Below are positions 46,171 to 55,786 of a stretch of DNA of 64,000 bases, in pieces. Under the pieces are notes generated by a model that was not told where the DNA came from, did not search any database, and saw nothing but the letters and a program-made list of their open reading frames with translations. Numbering within the stretch: position 1 is the stretch's first letter; every line of letters starts with the position of its first letter. A program made the position numbers and the translations under genes. This DNA is from Candidatus Poseidoniaceae archaeon (lineage in GTDB: Archaea; Thermoplasmatota; Poseidoniia; Poseidoniales; Poseidoniaceae). The stretch covers positions 186,001 through 250,000 of the forward strand of contig CASIAW010000001.1 of assembly GCA_949372875.1 (NCBI GenBank), read 5' to 3'.

Positions 46171-46502
46171 CACTCGTCACCTCCGTTGTCTGATGATGCT
46201 TCTTGGGCTGGAGCACCGGAATTTGAACGGAATTGTTCGTGCCGCTTGTGAATAAACTCAGGTTCAACCTTCATTGAAAGAGCATCAGCATAGATGAATG
46301 CCTTTCCGGTAGTAAGTGGTTGTCCAAAGCGTGTGTTACATTCTTTCACGACGACGCAATCAGGATTTGAACCCGGTTCAAGTGTTTTTACAAGGTCCAT
46401 AACCGCTTTGCGGGATGGAGTTGCTTGGCCTTCATGCTGCCAGCGGAAATTAATTTCCACTCGGTTGAGTAATTTGTTTTCTTTACGTGATACTATTTCC
46501 AT
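46170..46502 (-). CDS. rps24e: Ribosomal protein eS24
   Basis: 110 aa from the ATG giving [27 protein letters not shown] sits just upstream, and two in-frame starts above are possible. Family features: [38 protein letters not shown]. An acidic, disordered tail ([11 protein letters not shown]) extends the usual ~100-residue length. In many archaea a DUF359 kinase gene lies between spt4 and rps24e; it is absent here. Confidence 0.93.
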   Translation of the reverse strand: MEIVSRKENKLLNRVEINFRWQHEGQATPSRKAVMDLVKTLEPGSNPDCVVVKECNTRFGQPLTTGKAFIYADALSMKVEPEFIHKRHEQFRSNSGAPAQEASSDNGGDE

Positions 46503-46516
46503 TTCCTTCATCTCCT

Positions 46517-46720
46517 TCAACGGATGCTTACTTTGAGGGCATACTTCCCTGGTCGGTCAATCTTCAATCGCTTTGCAATTTCAGAGCGATTAGGATTCAT
46601 AATGATGACATATCCTTGGTGTTCCATTGAAACACGAGCAGTAGGACAACGGGAGCACATTTCGACTCCATCTTCGAGAACGAGGTGACATTCACCGCAT
46701 GCAAAAGGAACTTTAGCCAT
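46517..46720 (-). CDS. spt4: Transcription elongation factor Spt4 (RpoE'')
   Basis: 67 aa from the ATG giving MAKVPFACGECHLV, with GAGGTGA 6 bases upstream. Zinc ribbon CGEC...CSRCP and the C-terminal GYVIIMNPNRSEIAKRL are typical. Pairs with Spt5 to hold the polymerase clamp closed. Operon with rpo7 upstream (10-base gap) and rps24e downstream. Confidence 0.94.
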   Translation of the reverse strand: MAKVPFACGECHLVLEDGVEMCSRCPTARVSMEHQGYVIIMNPNRSEIAKRLKIDRPGKYALKVSIR

Positions 46721-46730
46721 ACTTGTCACC

Positions 46731-47285
46731 TCACTGGTTGTCGTCTTCTCCGAGCCAATCGTGGCATCCAAGACCTGGTTGTTTACTGGTCAGACCAATC
46801 TTCGAGCGTCGAGGGTCGGATGTGTCTGGTGAAAGTGAAACAATTCGTGCACGAACAGAGTCGCCAACACCGATACTTCGTTCGGACTTACGACCTTGGA
46901 TAACACCAGCTCCGACGTTAGCCTCAACTTGGTCTTCCATGATTTGGGACTTGTGAAGGAGTGCTTCCATTGGGCCAATTCGAACGAAAGCGCCGAATTC
47001 ATTGACTTCAGAAACTGCGCCTTCGACAACTTCGTAATCATCCATGCAAAACAGAACTGCATCAAATCGAACACGTTGGTAAATTGCTCCATCGCCGTGT
47101 ATGATTCGCCCACGGCCGAGAGGTTCGTGGTTTGAGGTTACAAGAATGAAGCGGTTATCGTCATCAAATCGACCTTCAAAGGCAGTCATTGAGAGCCGGT
47201 CGATATGGTCGTTAAGGGATGCTCCCTTACGCATGTACTCAGCTGGAATGCGAATCGTGTCTTCCTTTGTGACAATTTTATACAT
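46731..47285 (-). CDS. rpo7: DNA-directed RNA polymerase subunit Rpo7 (RpoE')
   Basis: 184 aa from the ATG giving MYKIVTKEDTIRIP, with GAGGTGA 5 bases upstream. N-terminal tip domain, then an S1 RNA-binding domain (VVEGAVSEVNEFGAFVRIGPMEALLH ... IGVGDSVRARIVSL). Forms the RNA polymerase stalk with Rpo4. First gene of the operon; its upstream region is the 280-base divergent gap shared with the 1911-aa surface protein gene, which holds A/T-rich stretches but no RNA gene I can identify. Confidence 0.95.
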   Translation of the reverse strand: MYKIVTKEDTIRIPAEYMRKGASLNDHIDRLSMTAFEGRFDDDNRFILVTSNHEPLGRGRIIHGDGAIYQRVRFDAVLFCMDDYEVVEGAVSEVNEFGAFVRIGPMEALLHKSQIMEDQVEANVGAGVIQGRKSERSIGVGDSVRARIVSLSPDTSDPRRSKIGLTSKQPGLGCHDWLGEDDNQ

Positions 47286-47564
47286 GGGGTTCACCTCTAG
47301 CCGTTCTCAAAAAAAGCATAGATGAAGAAGGAGTGGGAAACCCATTCCGTCCTTCACCGGCGTATGCCTCGGGAGAGAAGTCGACCGTAGTCATTCTCGC
47401 CACTGACGACCCCTATTTAATGCACTCGCATAAGAAAGGGTTGACTGCGAATAAAAAATCCATCCAGTATCTCGCTATGAGGATATGGAAAAAGCCTCTG
47501 AATCACTGATTTTTAACTCACATCGCCATAAGCCATAACAACCCCCCGATGCCCCTTCAATGTG

Positions 47565-50500
47565 ATGACCAGTAAGCGAATGCAGCGCACGGGCAAAATA
47601 GCCTACGCAATAGTGCCACTGCTTCTGCTTATACTCGCGTCAGTTTCCCCAGTCCTATTGAGCACAATTCAGTCAGAGAAATCACTCAATGAGACTCCAC
47701 AGTTGATGCAAACATCAGGTAATGAATCGTGGCTTGGTGATACACAGCCATGGGGCCAATATGCCCGAACGCCGACACGCAATGGCACCATGCCAGCACA
47801 TGGTCCGGATGGTGGACCTGGAGAAGGCAGTGTAGATGATGTGACAATCTACGGAATCATTGACAGTCCGACTGTTAACTGGGTCGGACGTGATGGTGGA
47901 GGCGATTCATATGGTTCGATCATTGCTGATTTCTCACAAAGTGTGACTGCCCCTAATGCCGCAATAGAACGGTGTGGAAAAGACGAATTGTTTGCCGTTA
48001 CAGTTTACAACGACGGGACCGAAAGTTATCTGACGATACTTTCAGGTGACGATGCAAAAACTGCATGGGAAGTGAATCTTGGTCAGACCAATGAGGTACG
48101 TTCAACGCCCATTGTTCATGATATCGACGCCGATGGAAAACCAGAAATTATCGTTGTTTACGACACTTCCAGCGCATTACAGATAGAAATGTGGTCCCCT
48201 GAGTTATCGTGTACGGAATCAGGGTGGCAAAAATCTGGCCACAGCAATGAGAAAGTTTGGAGTTACAGTGACAGCGACTACCGAATTGGCATATCCAGCC
48301 CCCATACACCCTCCAGCCAAACGAATCATCGCTCTGTAACGCAACCGCTTCTTGCTGACTTGGAACTCGATGGTACCCCTGAATTGGTGCTCGCAGTCGT
48401 AGATGAAAGTTCAGAAGACCCGACAGTTCTGTCGTTCTCACTTACCACCAGTGTCCCATCAGACCCAGACTGGGATGTCTCCCTTGATCGAGGAACCCAC
48501 CCCTCGGACCCCACATGGGCGGCACTGGATAGTTCAACAACAGCGATTGTTTTAACCACGATTGACTCAAACTCAGGAAACATGTGGGTTTGGCGTATAG
48601 ATGGGGCATCTGGCTCTCTTGATTGGGAACGAGTAGCATTGCAAGGAACAGACTCCGATTCAGATTCACCACGCCTCCGACTACCAGGTCCAGTCATTGT
48701 TCAACTGGACAACGATGATGCGCCAGAGATGATTCTAACCGTGCCAACTGACTCGAACGGCGCCACATCAGGTAGCGGAGCACGTTTCATTGGCATGGAG
48801 CTCACTTCAACCAGTGAAATTTTCAACTTTAGAGCACAAAACGGCTACGCTGATGCCCAACCGTTACCAATCGATACCTCGGGAGATGGACTCCATGACC
48901 GACTTTGTTGGGTCACATGGTATTCCGAATCGTCAATCAGTTTCAACCGCAAGGGTATGACTGGTTGTCATGACATCAGCTTGACAACTCCTCTGAAAGA
49001 ATGGACTCGGGACCTTCAGCGCGGCAACGGTAATGACAACGATGAAATTGCTGTATCTTCACCAATTTGGATGGACATCAACGGAGATGACAAACCAGAA
49101 ATCATCGTTGCTTTCGGACAAAGGCTCTGGGGATTTGATGGTGACACTGGAGCATCTGCAGATATCAATAATGCTTGGTCTTCACCTCTAGCAATGCCGC
49201 ACAGAGTGTGGGCAAGTCCTGCTGTAGCCGATATGGATGGCGACGGAATACTCGATATACTGGTCGGTGACATACTGGTCTCACAAAGTGATGCGGACTT
49301 TGCTCCACTCGCAGACCAGAGAGGAATTAGTTTCAATCCCACAGAACCCGACCCTGGCCAACAAGTAACGATCACCGGACAATTTTCGAACATTGGAACC
49401 ATCGAAAATGATGATGACTTAGATGTAGTGCTTATGCTCAACGGAAATGAAATCGCACGAGAAAGATTTGACGATGTAGAACCTGTATCGCCTTCTGGTG
49501 AAGGCGGGCCGCTAACGTTCAGTGCTGTCATCACTGCTGAACTAGGAATCCACAATGTTACAATGATACTCGACGTGAATGGCAACATTACCGAGTCTCG
49601 TGAAGACAATAACATGGCGACTACGGAGTTAACTATCGTTGAGCCATACGTTGCTCGCATTGACTTGCCTATCGACACACCCCGTATTTCACCTGGATCA
49701 ACAGAGGTGGTTTCTGTGGAGTTGCTCGCATTGGGCTCTAGAACTGCAGATTGGACCCTTTCATGGGATGACAGCGCCCTGCCGAGTGGGTGGACCTTTG
49801 ATCTCGCTAATGGTGCTGATATTCAACCAACATTAACTCCAAACACTCCAGTGAATATTGCCTTTAATGCCGGAATACCAAATGATGCTCTGGGAGACGA
49901 GAACAGTTTTATCGATTTTACGTTAACATTAGATCAGGACAGCACGATTACTACAGAAATCCAAATGCCGATTGAAGTCTTACGGACACGAGGTTTGTCG
50001 GTAACTGGACCATCTGGTCTCGGGATGAGCCAAGGATATGGACGCATTCAAGGTGTAGCCAATGCTTGGATGGTGGTAGAAAATCTTGGAAATGCCCAAG
50101 AGTCTACAACATCAATCGATTGGACTGCCCCATCATGGGGAGGTTCTCCTTCGCTACACAATGCTGAAGGCGACGAGATATTTGCATTGACGCTTAATCC
50201 AAAAGAGGATATTGAACTGTTTGCCCACTTGGATGTTCCCGTAAGCGCGAGTTTAGGTTCAACGACTTCGACCACACTTACACTCTGTATCGGCAGTGGA
50301 AGTGAGACGCTCTGTCAAGAATTGGAGATTCTTTTTACAGCCGTAACAACAACTGTTTCTCCCGTTCACTCCCGCAGCCTGCCAAATACTACATTGTCAT
50401 GGGAGATTCATGCTGACTTGCCAGAAAGTGGTATTCTTCAGTGGAATATGGTCGATGCGCAAATGGTCATGACAAATTGGCAATGGTCGACCTCCGGGGA

Positions 50501-53300
50501 CCTCTCCATGAACGGTTCGAACCTTGAATTGACCGGAACAAGTAGTGGCATTGGAGTCGGCACACTCTCACTCCAACTCCCCCCCAACACGGTACCTTAT
50601 CGACATGTTTTCTCTACAACAGATCTCCAAGAAAACCATTCAAATTTAACCTTCTCTCTCCAAGTTTTGCAGATTTATAGGTCACAAGCAACCCTGCTTG
50701 AGCCACTGCCAGCATCGCTTGGCGAGAGTGTTTCGATGAATGTTACAGAACCACAGAATATTCGATTGAAACTAGAGAATCCTGGAAACGGTATTGATGA
50801 GTTTATTCTTACTGCTCAAGCAAACCGGATATCTGGGGAAACGAATGCACCCCCTGTAACATTCAATTTCATATCACAAGAACAGCGTTCGCTTGGTCCA
50901 CTCGCCTACACAATTGCTACTGTAGAAGTAACATTAGGTGCTGATGTTCCTGCTCAGACGCCAATTCAACTGGAGTTCTACTGGACCTCACTGGGTGACA
51001 CATCCGTATCTGATATGGTGACCTTACTGGTCGAAGCAGAGCCAGACCATCGTTGGGACATTAATATCACATCAGGCTCAGAGTTACTGGTATCGCCTGA
51101 AGAAGTCGTCACAGTTGATTTTTCAGCAAAGAATACTGGAAATGCAAATGACACCCTGCGAATTATCCCGACCTTTACTCAGACGTATGCAGGGTCAGAC
51201 ACTTCTGTGTGGAGTGCCCCAATATTCGATGGCTTACCACTGGAAGTGAACGAAACAAACACATATTCGATGGAATTTAAAGTACCAGCAACCGCATGGG
51301 CTGAATCAACTGCGCAAATGCAATTTGGAGTCTATTCAGGTGACATTTGGATTGAAAACATTCAGTTGAACATTACTGTTCTCCACGAGTCCGGATGGAG
51401 ATTTAACCTCGCAAATACTTCGCTAACAATCGACCCTGCTGGCCAAAATTTGACGCTCACTGTCGATCAACTTGGAAATTCCCCAACTGCACCTTATTTT
51501 GCTAAAGCTGGAGCTGGATGGAACATAACATATCCCGAGAGTGGCGAAACAGTTCAGCCATTTGAGTCAAGTTCAGTTACAGTATTTGTCACCCCTCCAA
51601 TCGGGTCAGTAGCCGGTGAAATCGGTATCCTCAAACTGAGGATAAGTGATTCGAACGGGGCAGGTTCAACCATCCAAGAGATACCAGTTCGAGTCGGTAA
51701 TGCGCCAAATATTTCAATCGGACACAAAGGTATTTGGAAAATCAATGACCAAGGCGGAATGCCTACTGCCTGGGTTGAAAACAACGGTAATGACATAGCA
51801 GTACTTCAATTTGGCATTTCAGGTTTGCCAACAGGCTGGACGGTTGAGGGAGCAACTCAAATGGTAATTGCTCCGAATCAACTTACTGGAATCCCAATGA
51901 GTCTCATCCCAACCTCAGATTGGGATGGTGAGAGGTTCATTGCATCGCTTGAAGTTACACACCCGGTTCTTGGTCTGCAACTCTACGATATGGAAATTGA
52001 AAGGGGAATTCTTGCTTTTGCTTCCACGCCAGTATTACATGCCGCTTATGGCACACAGGTAAGCATTATACTCAATTCAAATGTGAGTGAAGATGGACTT
52101 TCGAGTACCGCTGTGTTCTCAATCAATGAGAATTCTATTACGACAACTATGGGAGATGAACGAAGCGAAATCATTCTGGTTTCGAGTATTGACTCGAGTG
52201 AGTCAATCTCACTCTATTTGGCGGGCTACCGGCTCCCAGATGTTGAGGCTGATTGCAACCTGGATGCGACAGCCTTCTCACTACTGGGATTAGAAGCGCT
52301 CAACGGACGAGTAGGTGAGTGCTCAATCACTTCGAATGAACAAGAAGTGCAAGCCACACTTATGTTGGTAAGTAACAGTGGTGAGCGAATTGAATTGCTG
52401 ACCAATTCGATTCATCTCGGTGCGTTGGAAAACGGCACATTCGAAGTGAATGTTTCAGATTGGACACCGGAGGCCGCCGGTGCCTTGGAAATTGAAGTCA
52501 TTGTGATAGATTCATACGGTAGAATTCTTGATTCTCAAACAGTCACTACAGTTTCAAGAAGCAGTGGCTGGAACATAGGAATCAATTCTTTTACATCTGA
52601 AAATGGTGAATTGGAAATAAGTATTCTGCGAACAGGATATCAACGGCTTGAAGACGTTACATGTCGTATCCAAATTCAAAGTCTTGACTCGGATTGGTCA
52701 ACGACTCGCATTGTCGATATTGTGACACCTGATTACACTCCGACATTTATCATTAAAGAGACAATGGGAATTAACATTGAATCGGATAACATACTCGAAT
52801 ACAGGCTCGAAGCAACTCTCTCATGCGACTCACCCTATGACATCGATGACAATCCAGATGATGATACTGCAACAGCTCGATACTCAAAGGACAGTCAATC
52901 TGTAGTTGAGCAAGGAGATATTTTGGTCAGCATCGTTGTGGCAAGTCTGTTACTCATCATCGCATTCTTTGGTGGAGCATTTACCAAAAATCCTTCTGAG
53001 ATTCTACCAACGAAGAAGGAAGAAGTAAAGCCTTTACCTAAAGTATCTGAAAAAGGGCCAGAAGAAGTTGATGAAATCGAAGATGAATTCTCGTTCGTAT
53101 TTGAAGAAGATTCTGTGATAGAAACAAAGAAAGTAGAGATGGTGGAAATTCCTAAGGAGGAAGTGATTATTGAAATCGATGAGGAAGAGGACTCAAGTGC
53201 GTCTGGCCGGCTTGCAGCACTCCGTAATGAGATGGACGGAGATACAAAAAACACTCAGAGTCTTGAAGATCGAATGAACAGATTCTTTGCAGACAAGTGA
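47565..53300 (+). CDS. Giant anchored surface protein with FG-GAP-like, CARDB and Ig-like domains
   Basis: 1911 aa from ATG (a GTG lies one codon earlier). Signal peptide VPLLLLILASVSPVLL. Residues ~120-580 have repeated VHDIDADGKPEIIVVYD / ADMDGDGILDILVGD units like FG-GAP or VCBS beta-propellers. A CARDB domain follows (FSNIGTIENDDDLDVVLMLNG ... NITESREDNN), then many Ig-like domains of NEW3/CARDB type (ENPGNGIDEFILTAQ; KNTGNANDTLRIIP). A single membrane helix (ILVSIVVASLLLIIAFFGGAF) precedes a ~110-residue acidic cytoplasmic tail ending LEDRMNRFFADK. Ligand and role unknown; a surface scaffold or adhesin is likely. Confidence 0.87.
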   Translation: MTSKRMQRTGKIAYAIVPLLLLILASVSPVLLSTIQSEKSLNETPQLMQTSGNESWLGDTQPWGQYARTPTRNGTMPAHGPDGGPGEGSVDDVTIYGIIDSPTVNWVGRDGGGDSYGSIIADFSQSVTAPNAAIERCGKDELFAVTVYNDGTESYLTILSGDDAKTAWEVNLGQTNEVRSTPIVHDIDADGKPEIIVVYDTSSALQIEMWSPELSCTESGWQKSGHSNEKVWSYSDSDYRIGISSPHTPSSQTNHRSVTQPLLADLELDGTPELVLAVVDESSEDPTVLSFSLTTSVPSDPDWDVSLDRGTHPSDPTWAALDSSTTAIVLTTIDSNSGNMWVWRIDGASGSLDWERVALQGTDSDSDSPRLRLPGPVIVQLDNDDAPEMILTVPTDSNGATSGSGARFIGMELTSTSEIFNFRAQNGYADAQPLPIDTSGDGLHDRLCWVTWYSESSISFNRKGMTGCHDISLTTPLKEWTRDLQRGNGNDNDEIAVSSPIWMDINGDDKPEIIVAFGQRLWGFDGDTGASADINNAWSSPLAMPHRVWASPAVADMDGDGILDILVGDILVSQSDADFAPLADQRGISFNPTEPDPGQQVTITGQFSNIGTIENDDDLDVVLMLNGNEIARERFDDVEPVSPSGEGGPLTFSAVITAELGIHNVTMILDVNGNITESREDNNMATTELTIVEPYVARIDLPIDTPRISPGSTEVVSVELLALGSRTADWTLSWDDSALPSGWTFDLANGADIQPTLTPNTPVNIAFNAGIPNDALGDENSFIDFTLTLDQDSTITTEIQMPIEVLRTRGLSVTGPSGLGMSQGYGRIQGVANAWMVVENLGNAQESTTSIDWTAPSWGGSPSLHNAEGDEIFALTLNPKEDIELFAHLDVPVSASLGSTTSTTLTLCIGSGSETLCQELEILFTAVTTTVSPVHSRSLPNTTLSWEIHADLPESGILQWNMVDAQMVMTNWQWSTSGDLSMNGSNLELTGTSSGIGVGTLSLQLPPNTVPYRHVFSTTDLQENHSNLTFSLQVLQIYRSQATLLEPLPASLGESVSMNVTEPQNIRLKLENPGNGIDEFILTAQANRISGETNAPPVTFNFISQEQRSLGPLAYTIATVEVTLGADVPAQTPIQLEFYWTSLGDTSVSDMVTLLVEAEPDHRWDINITSGSELLVSPEEVVTVDFSAKNTGNANDTLRIIPTFTQTYAGSDTSVWSAPIFDGLPLEVNETNTYSMEFKVPATAWAESTAQMQFGVYSGDIWIENIQLNITVLHESGWRFNLANTSLTIDPAGQNLTLTVDQLGNSPTAPYFAKAGAGWNITYPESGETVQPFESSSVTVFVTPPIGSVAGEIGILKLRISDSNGAGSTIQEIPVRVGNAPNISIGHKGIWKINDQGGMPTAWVENNGNDIAVLQFGISGLPTGWTVEGATQMVIAPNQLTGIPMSLIPTSDWDGERFIASLEVTHPVLGLQLYDMEIERGILAFASTPVLHAAYGTQVSIILNSNVSEDGLSSTAVFSINENSITTTMGDERSEIILVSSIDSSESISLYLAGYRLPDVEADCNLDATAFSLLGLEALNGRVGECSITSNEQEVQATLMLVSNSGERIELLTNSIHLGALENGTFEVNVSDWTPEAAGALEIEVIVIDSYGRILDSQTVTTVSRSSGWNIGINSFTSENGELEISILRTGYQRLEDVTCRIQIQSLDSDWSTTRIVDIVTPDYTPTFIIKETMGINIESDNILEYRLEATLSCDSPYDIDDNPDDDTATARYSKDSQSVVEQGDILVSIVVASLLLIIAFFGGAFTKNPSEILPTKKEEVKPLPKVSEKGPEEVDEIEDEFSFVFEEDSVIETKKVEMVEIPKEEVIIEIDEEEDSSASGRLAALRNEMDGDTKNTQSLEDRMNRFFADK

Positions 53301-53313
53301 GAAGCAAGGGCTT

Positions 53314-54030
53314 ATGACAGAGTCACGATGGCAAGTCAATATGGACCTCAAGCAGTTTGATGGTGGGACCTCTCCGTTTATCACACTCGATGCTTGTAAT
53401 GGTGAACGTGCTGAATCGGTTCTCTATGCATTGGAGGCACACGCCAAGGGCGAAGTTGAACTATGGACCAAACTCATACAAAGAGACAATGTGTTGAAAT
53501 TGAGACTTTTAGATCAAGGCATAAGCAATCCCGAATTACGAGAAAACATACCCTGGGATGACGTTTCACTTCTGTTTACATCATCGGTCGAACTTTCCAA
53601 GGAAGGTTCACCCATGCCCATTGCAGATGCCATACTCAGAGAAAAAATTGGTCGTTTCCCATGGGGTGATGGATCACTCATCAATTACATGCATGAATTC
53701 ATACGTCCAAACGCTAACCGACCTAACGCAAAAGGCTCAGACGGATATGAAACGATTGTTCGACTTTTAGAAATACTATCTCAACGATGTGGACCTTCAA
53801 ACCTTGGCCATGATGGATATCAAAACGGAAAAGCCGGCTTAGACATTCGGGGTTTTCTTGACAGCGAACAAGTGAGAGACCTTCGGTTAGCACTCTCAGG
53901 TCGCTCTTGGAGCGTGACAGCAGAAGAAGCAATCGATGGAGGAATGCGTGACGTGAGTCGTAACCTCATTGCAATCTTACGTGCTGCAGAACGACGAGAT
54001 GTTGGCGTCATACTACGCTCGCATTCATAA
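53314..54030 (+). CDS. Unknown soluble protein
   Basis: 238 aa from the ATG giving MTESRWQVNMD, 13 bases after the giant surface gene; the ORF-track start at 53287 lies inside that gene. No signal peptide or membrane helix. Mixed alpha/beta composition with GDGSLINYMHEF and DIRGFLDSEQVRDLRLAL. No family recognised. Its TAA abuts the purC stop with no gap, as in other convergent pairs here. Confidence 0.72.
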   Translation: MTESRWQVNMDLKQFDGGTSPFITLDACNGERAESVLYALEAHAKGEVELWTKLIQRDNVLKLRLLDQGISNPELRENIPWDDVSLLFTSSVELSKEGSPMPIADAILREKIGRFPWGDGSLINYMHEFIRPNANRPNAKGSDGYETIVRLLEILSQRCGPSNLGHDGYQNGKAGLDIRGFLDSEQVRDLRLALSGRSWSVTAEEAIDGGMRDVSRNLIAILRAAERRDVGVILRSHS

Positions 54031-54936
54031 TCAGAACGATTGTGATGTGAGCCTCTCATACATTGAGGCATACAAACTCGCAGTTTGGTCAATGACTTCT
54101 TGCGGCAGTGCTGGAATAGGCGGGTCAGTCGTACCTGCATCACGGGCCACTTTCAAGACGGCTTGATGACCAGTTTCGATGTAATGTGTTCGAACAGATT
54201 CCTTTGACAGCTCAATACATTCACCATTTGCGTATGCTTCAGCGTCCCACCAGCGATCTTCATCAAGGGTTCCGAAGGTATCAACCAAGACCACTTTGCG
54301 ACCAGGCCCAAGTGCGAACTCCTTCTTACCATCAACATGGATAAGTCCGTTCTTAGCGGCTTCACGTTCAATGAGAGCATCGACTTTGAGAACAGCCTCA
54401 AAAATAGTTTCCAATTCTTCTTCAGTGATGTTTGAAATTTCAAGAGCCTCTTCATTCGTGATGTTTCGGTCATAGGCTTCGAATTTTGTCGTAACTTCAA
54501 GAAAAGGTTTGGAGAGTTTAGCACCATATTCACAATCTTCAGAAACACCCAATTGCTCAGCAGTCAATTCACCACGCTGGAAACGTCTCCAGGCTGAACC
54601 CGAGAGATAATGTCGGCAAATAATTTCTAATGGGACAAAGACCCATTCCATGTCGCGAGGAATCATCCCCGGTTCCTTGATGACTTCGACCTTGCGGACA
54701 AGACAACGGTCAGCAGCGTTAACTTCCACCAAGTGGGTACCGCAAATCCCTTCATTTTCAATCAATTTAAACCAGTGTGCAGTCGTTCTGTTGAGCGATT
54801 CACCCTTACGTGGAATAAGTGAAGGAATAATCTGGTCGAATACTGAAATCTGATTCGTAAACCGAAATTCGAGAATGTCGGGGTCGTCTGTCGACCAAAC
54901 TTGCTTGACTTTACCTTGATAGAGCATCTCTGCCAT
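54031..54936 (-). CDS. purC: SAICAR synthetase
   Basis: 301 aa. Joins CAIR and aspartate with ATP in purine synthesis. Motifs: YQGKVKQVWSTDDP (ATP loop), ISVFDQIIPSLIPRKGESLNRTTAHWF, VEVIKEPGMIPRDMEWVFVPLEIICRHYLSGSAWRRF, FEAYDRNITNEEAL, and ALGPGRKVVLVDTFGTLDEDRWWD near the C-terminus. ATG start. Upstream lies aIF6 on the same strand with a 51-base gap. Confidence 0.95.
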   Translation of the reverse strand: MAEMLYQGKVKQVWSTDDPDILEFRFTNQISVFDQIIPSLIPRKGESLNRTTAHWFKLIENEGICGTHLVEVNAADRCLVRKVEVIKEPGMIPRDMEWVFVPLEIICRHYLSGSAWRRFQRGELTAEQLGVSEDCEYGAKLSKPFLEVTTKFEAYDRNITNEEALEISNITEEELETIFEAVLKVDALIEREAAKNGLIHVDGKKEFALGPGRKVVLVDTFGTLDEDRWWDAEAYANGECIELSKESVRTHYIETGHQAVLKVARDAGTTDPPIPALPQEVIDQTASLYASMYERLTSQSF

Positions 54937-54987
54937 AAATCAAAACCAGAGTAATAGGTCTTTGAACGTTTCACAAGAATCCGCAGG

Positions 54988-55650
54988 TCAAATCAAACCG
55001 AGGGCGTCTTCCATTCGGTTTAATTCTGGACCTGTTGTTTCAGTCCCAGCCATAGCACCGTTGTTACTTGCACATACGCCAGCACCAACATAGGGCGAAC
55101 CGAAAGCCACGGTGCCTACCATAGGAGGAACGCCAAGTACCTCTTGGATGAGAAGCACTTCTTCAGGAGTAACGTCAGGATGAAGAAGAACACCTTGATC
55201 ATTGCATACACCAACGCTGCCTACGACATCTTGTCCAGCAACGGTCGATACGCCTACTTGAACACCCATAACATCAGCCATAATTTCGAGACCGTCAGTA
55301 GGAATACTTGGAGAAGCAATAGCACCTCGCTCATTGACTAAAAGGAGATTTCCAGCAGTGTTCACACCACCTTCCATAACCACAACGTCCCCAAAGGAAG
55401 TTAGCATGTCAATATCGGATTCTGTTGCAATATCTGCAACGGCCATTCCACGAGAATTACCGGCAACTAAAGCACCGATGAGGTTTGATCCACCAATTGA
55501 AACTGGATGACGTTCAAGTTGCAAAGTTGCATCAAGAATTTCCAGAACATGTTGAGGTAATTCAAGAGGATGAAGCAACACATTGCCAACTGCTGCAAGC
55601 TGAATTCCAACTTGGTCACTTCCAAAAATGTCTGCAGTATCGATTGGCAT
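54988..55650 (-). CDS. Translation initiation factor aIF6
   Basis: 220 aa from the ATG giving MPIDTADIFGSDQVG, with GGAGG about 8 bases upstream; the ORF-track start at 55827 runs back into the 5S rRNA and is wrong. The sequence shows the five-fold pseudo-repeat of IF6 (GSNLIGALVAGNSRGMAV; AGNLLLVNERGAIASPSI; VGSVGVCNDQGVLLHPDV; VGAGVCASNNGAMAGTETTG). Binds the large subunit and blocks joining with the small one. Lies downstream of the rRNA terminator. Confidence 0.95.
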   Translation of the reverse strand: MPIDTADIFGSDQVGIQLAAVGNVLLHPLELPQHVLEILDATLQLERHPVSIGGSNLIGALVAGNSRGMAVADIATESDIDMLTSFGDVVVMEGGVNTAGNLLLVNERGAIASPSIPTDGLEIMADVMGVQVGVSTVAGQDVVGSVGVCNDQGVLLHPDVTPEEVLLIQEVLGVPPMVGTVAFGSPYVGAGVCASNNGAMAGTETTGPELNRMEDALGLI

Positions 55651-55704
55651 GAGGGTTCCTCCAAGCAGAGCGTGTTGAGTGTTGGTTATGGTTCTATTGA
55701 ACGC

Positions 55705-55737
55705 AAAAAAGGCCGGCACTCCAAAGGAGCACCGGCC
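55705..55737 (-). terminator. Hairpin-plus-T6 terminator after 5S rRNA
   Basis: On the minus strand GGCCGGTGCTCC-TTT-GGAGTGCCGGCC forms a 12-bp stem (two G-U pairs) with a 3-base loop, followed directly by TTTTTT. This is the layout of a bacterial intrinsic terminator and ends the 23S-5S unit before aIF6. Confidence 0.8.
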
Positions 55738-55742
55738 TAGCG

Positions 55743-55756
55743 CCCACCGAAGTGGG
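55743..55756 (-). other. UUCG tetraloop hairpin in rRNA 3' trailer
   Basis: CCCAC-TTCG-GTGGG on the minus strand is a perfect 5-bp stem with a stable UUCG loop between the 5S gene and the terminator. A processing or stability element is likely. Confidence 0.65.
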
Positions 55757-55768
55757 ATTTTGAGGATA

Positions 55769-55786
55769 GATTCGAGGAGAAAGAAG
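55769..55786 (-). other. 3' arm of pre-5S processing stem
   Basis: The trailer TCTTTCTCCTCGAATC pairs with GATTCGAAGGAAGA in the leader at 55911-55924, enclosing the mature 5S. Seven contiguous pairs (GATTCGA/TCGAATC) plus a purine/pyrimidine extension. Confidence 0.55.

Noticed and set aside
47286-47564. Possible structured RNA in the 280-base divergent gap
   Set aside because: I looked for SRP, RNase P, C/D-box or tRNA-like patterns and saw none; only A/T-rich promoter-like stretches.
49016-49678. 220-aa minus-strand ORF
   Set aside because: Antisense of the giant surface gene; Ser/Pro-rich shadow without family features.
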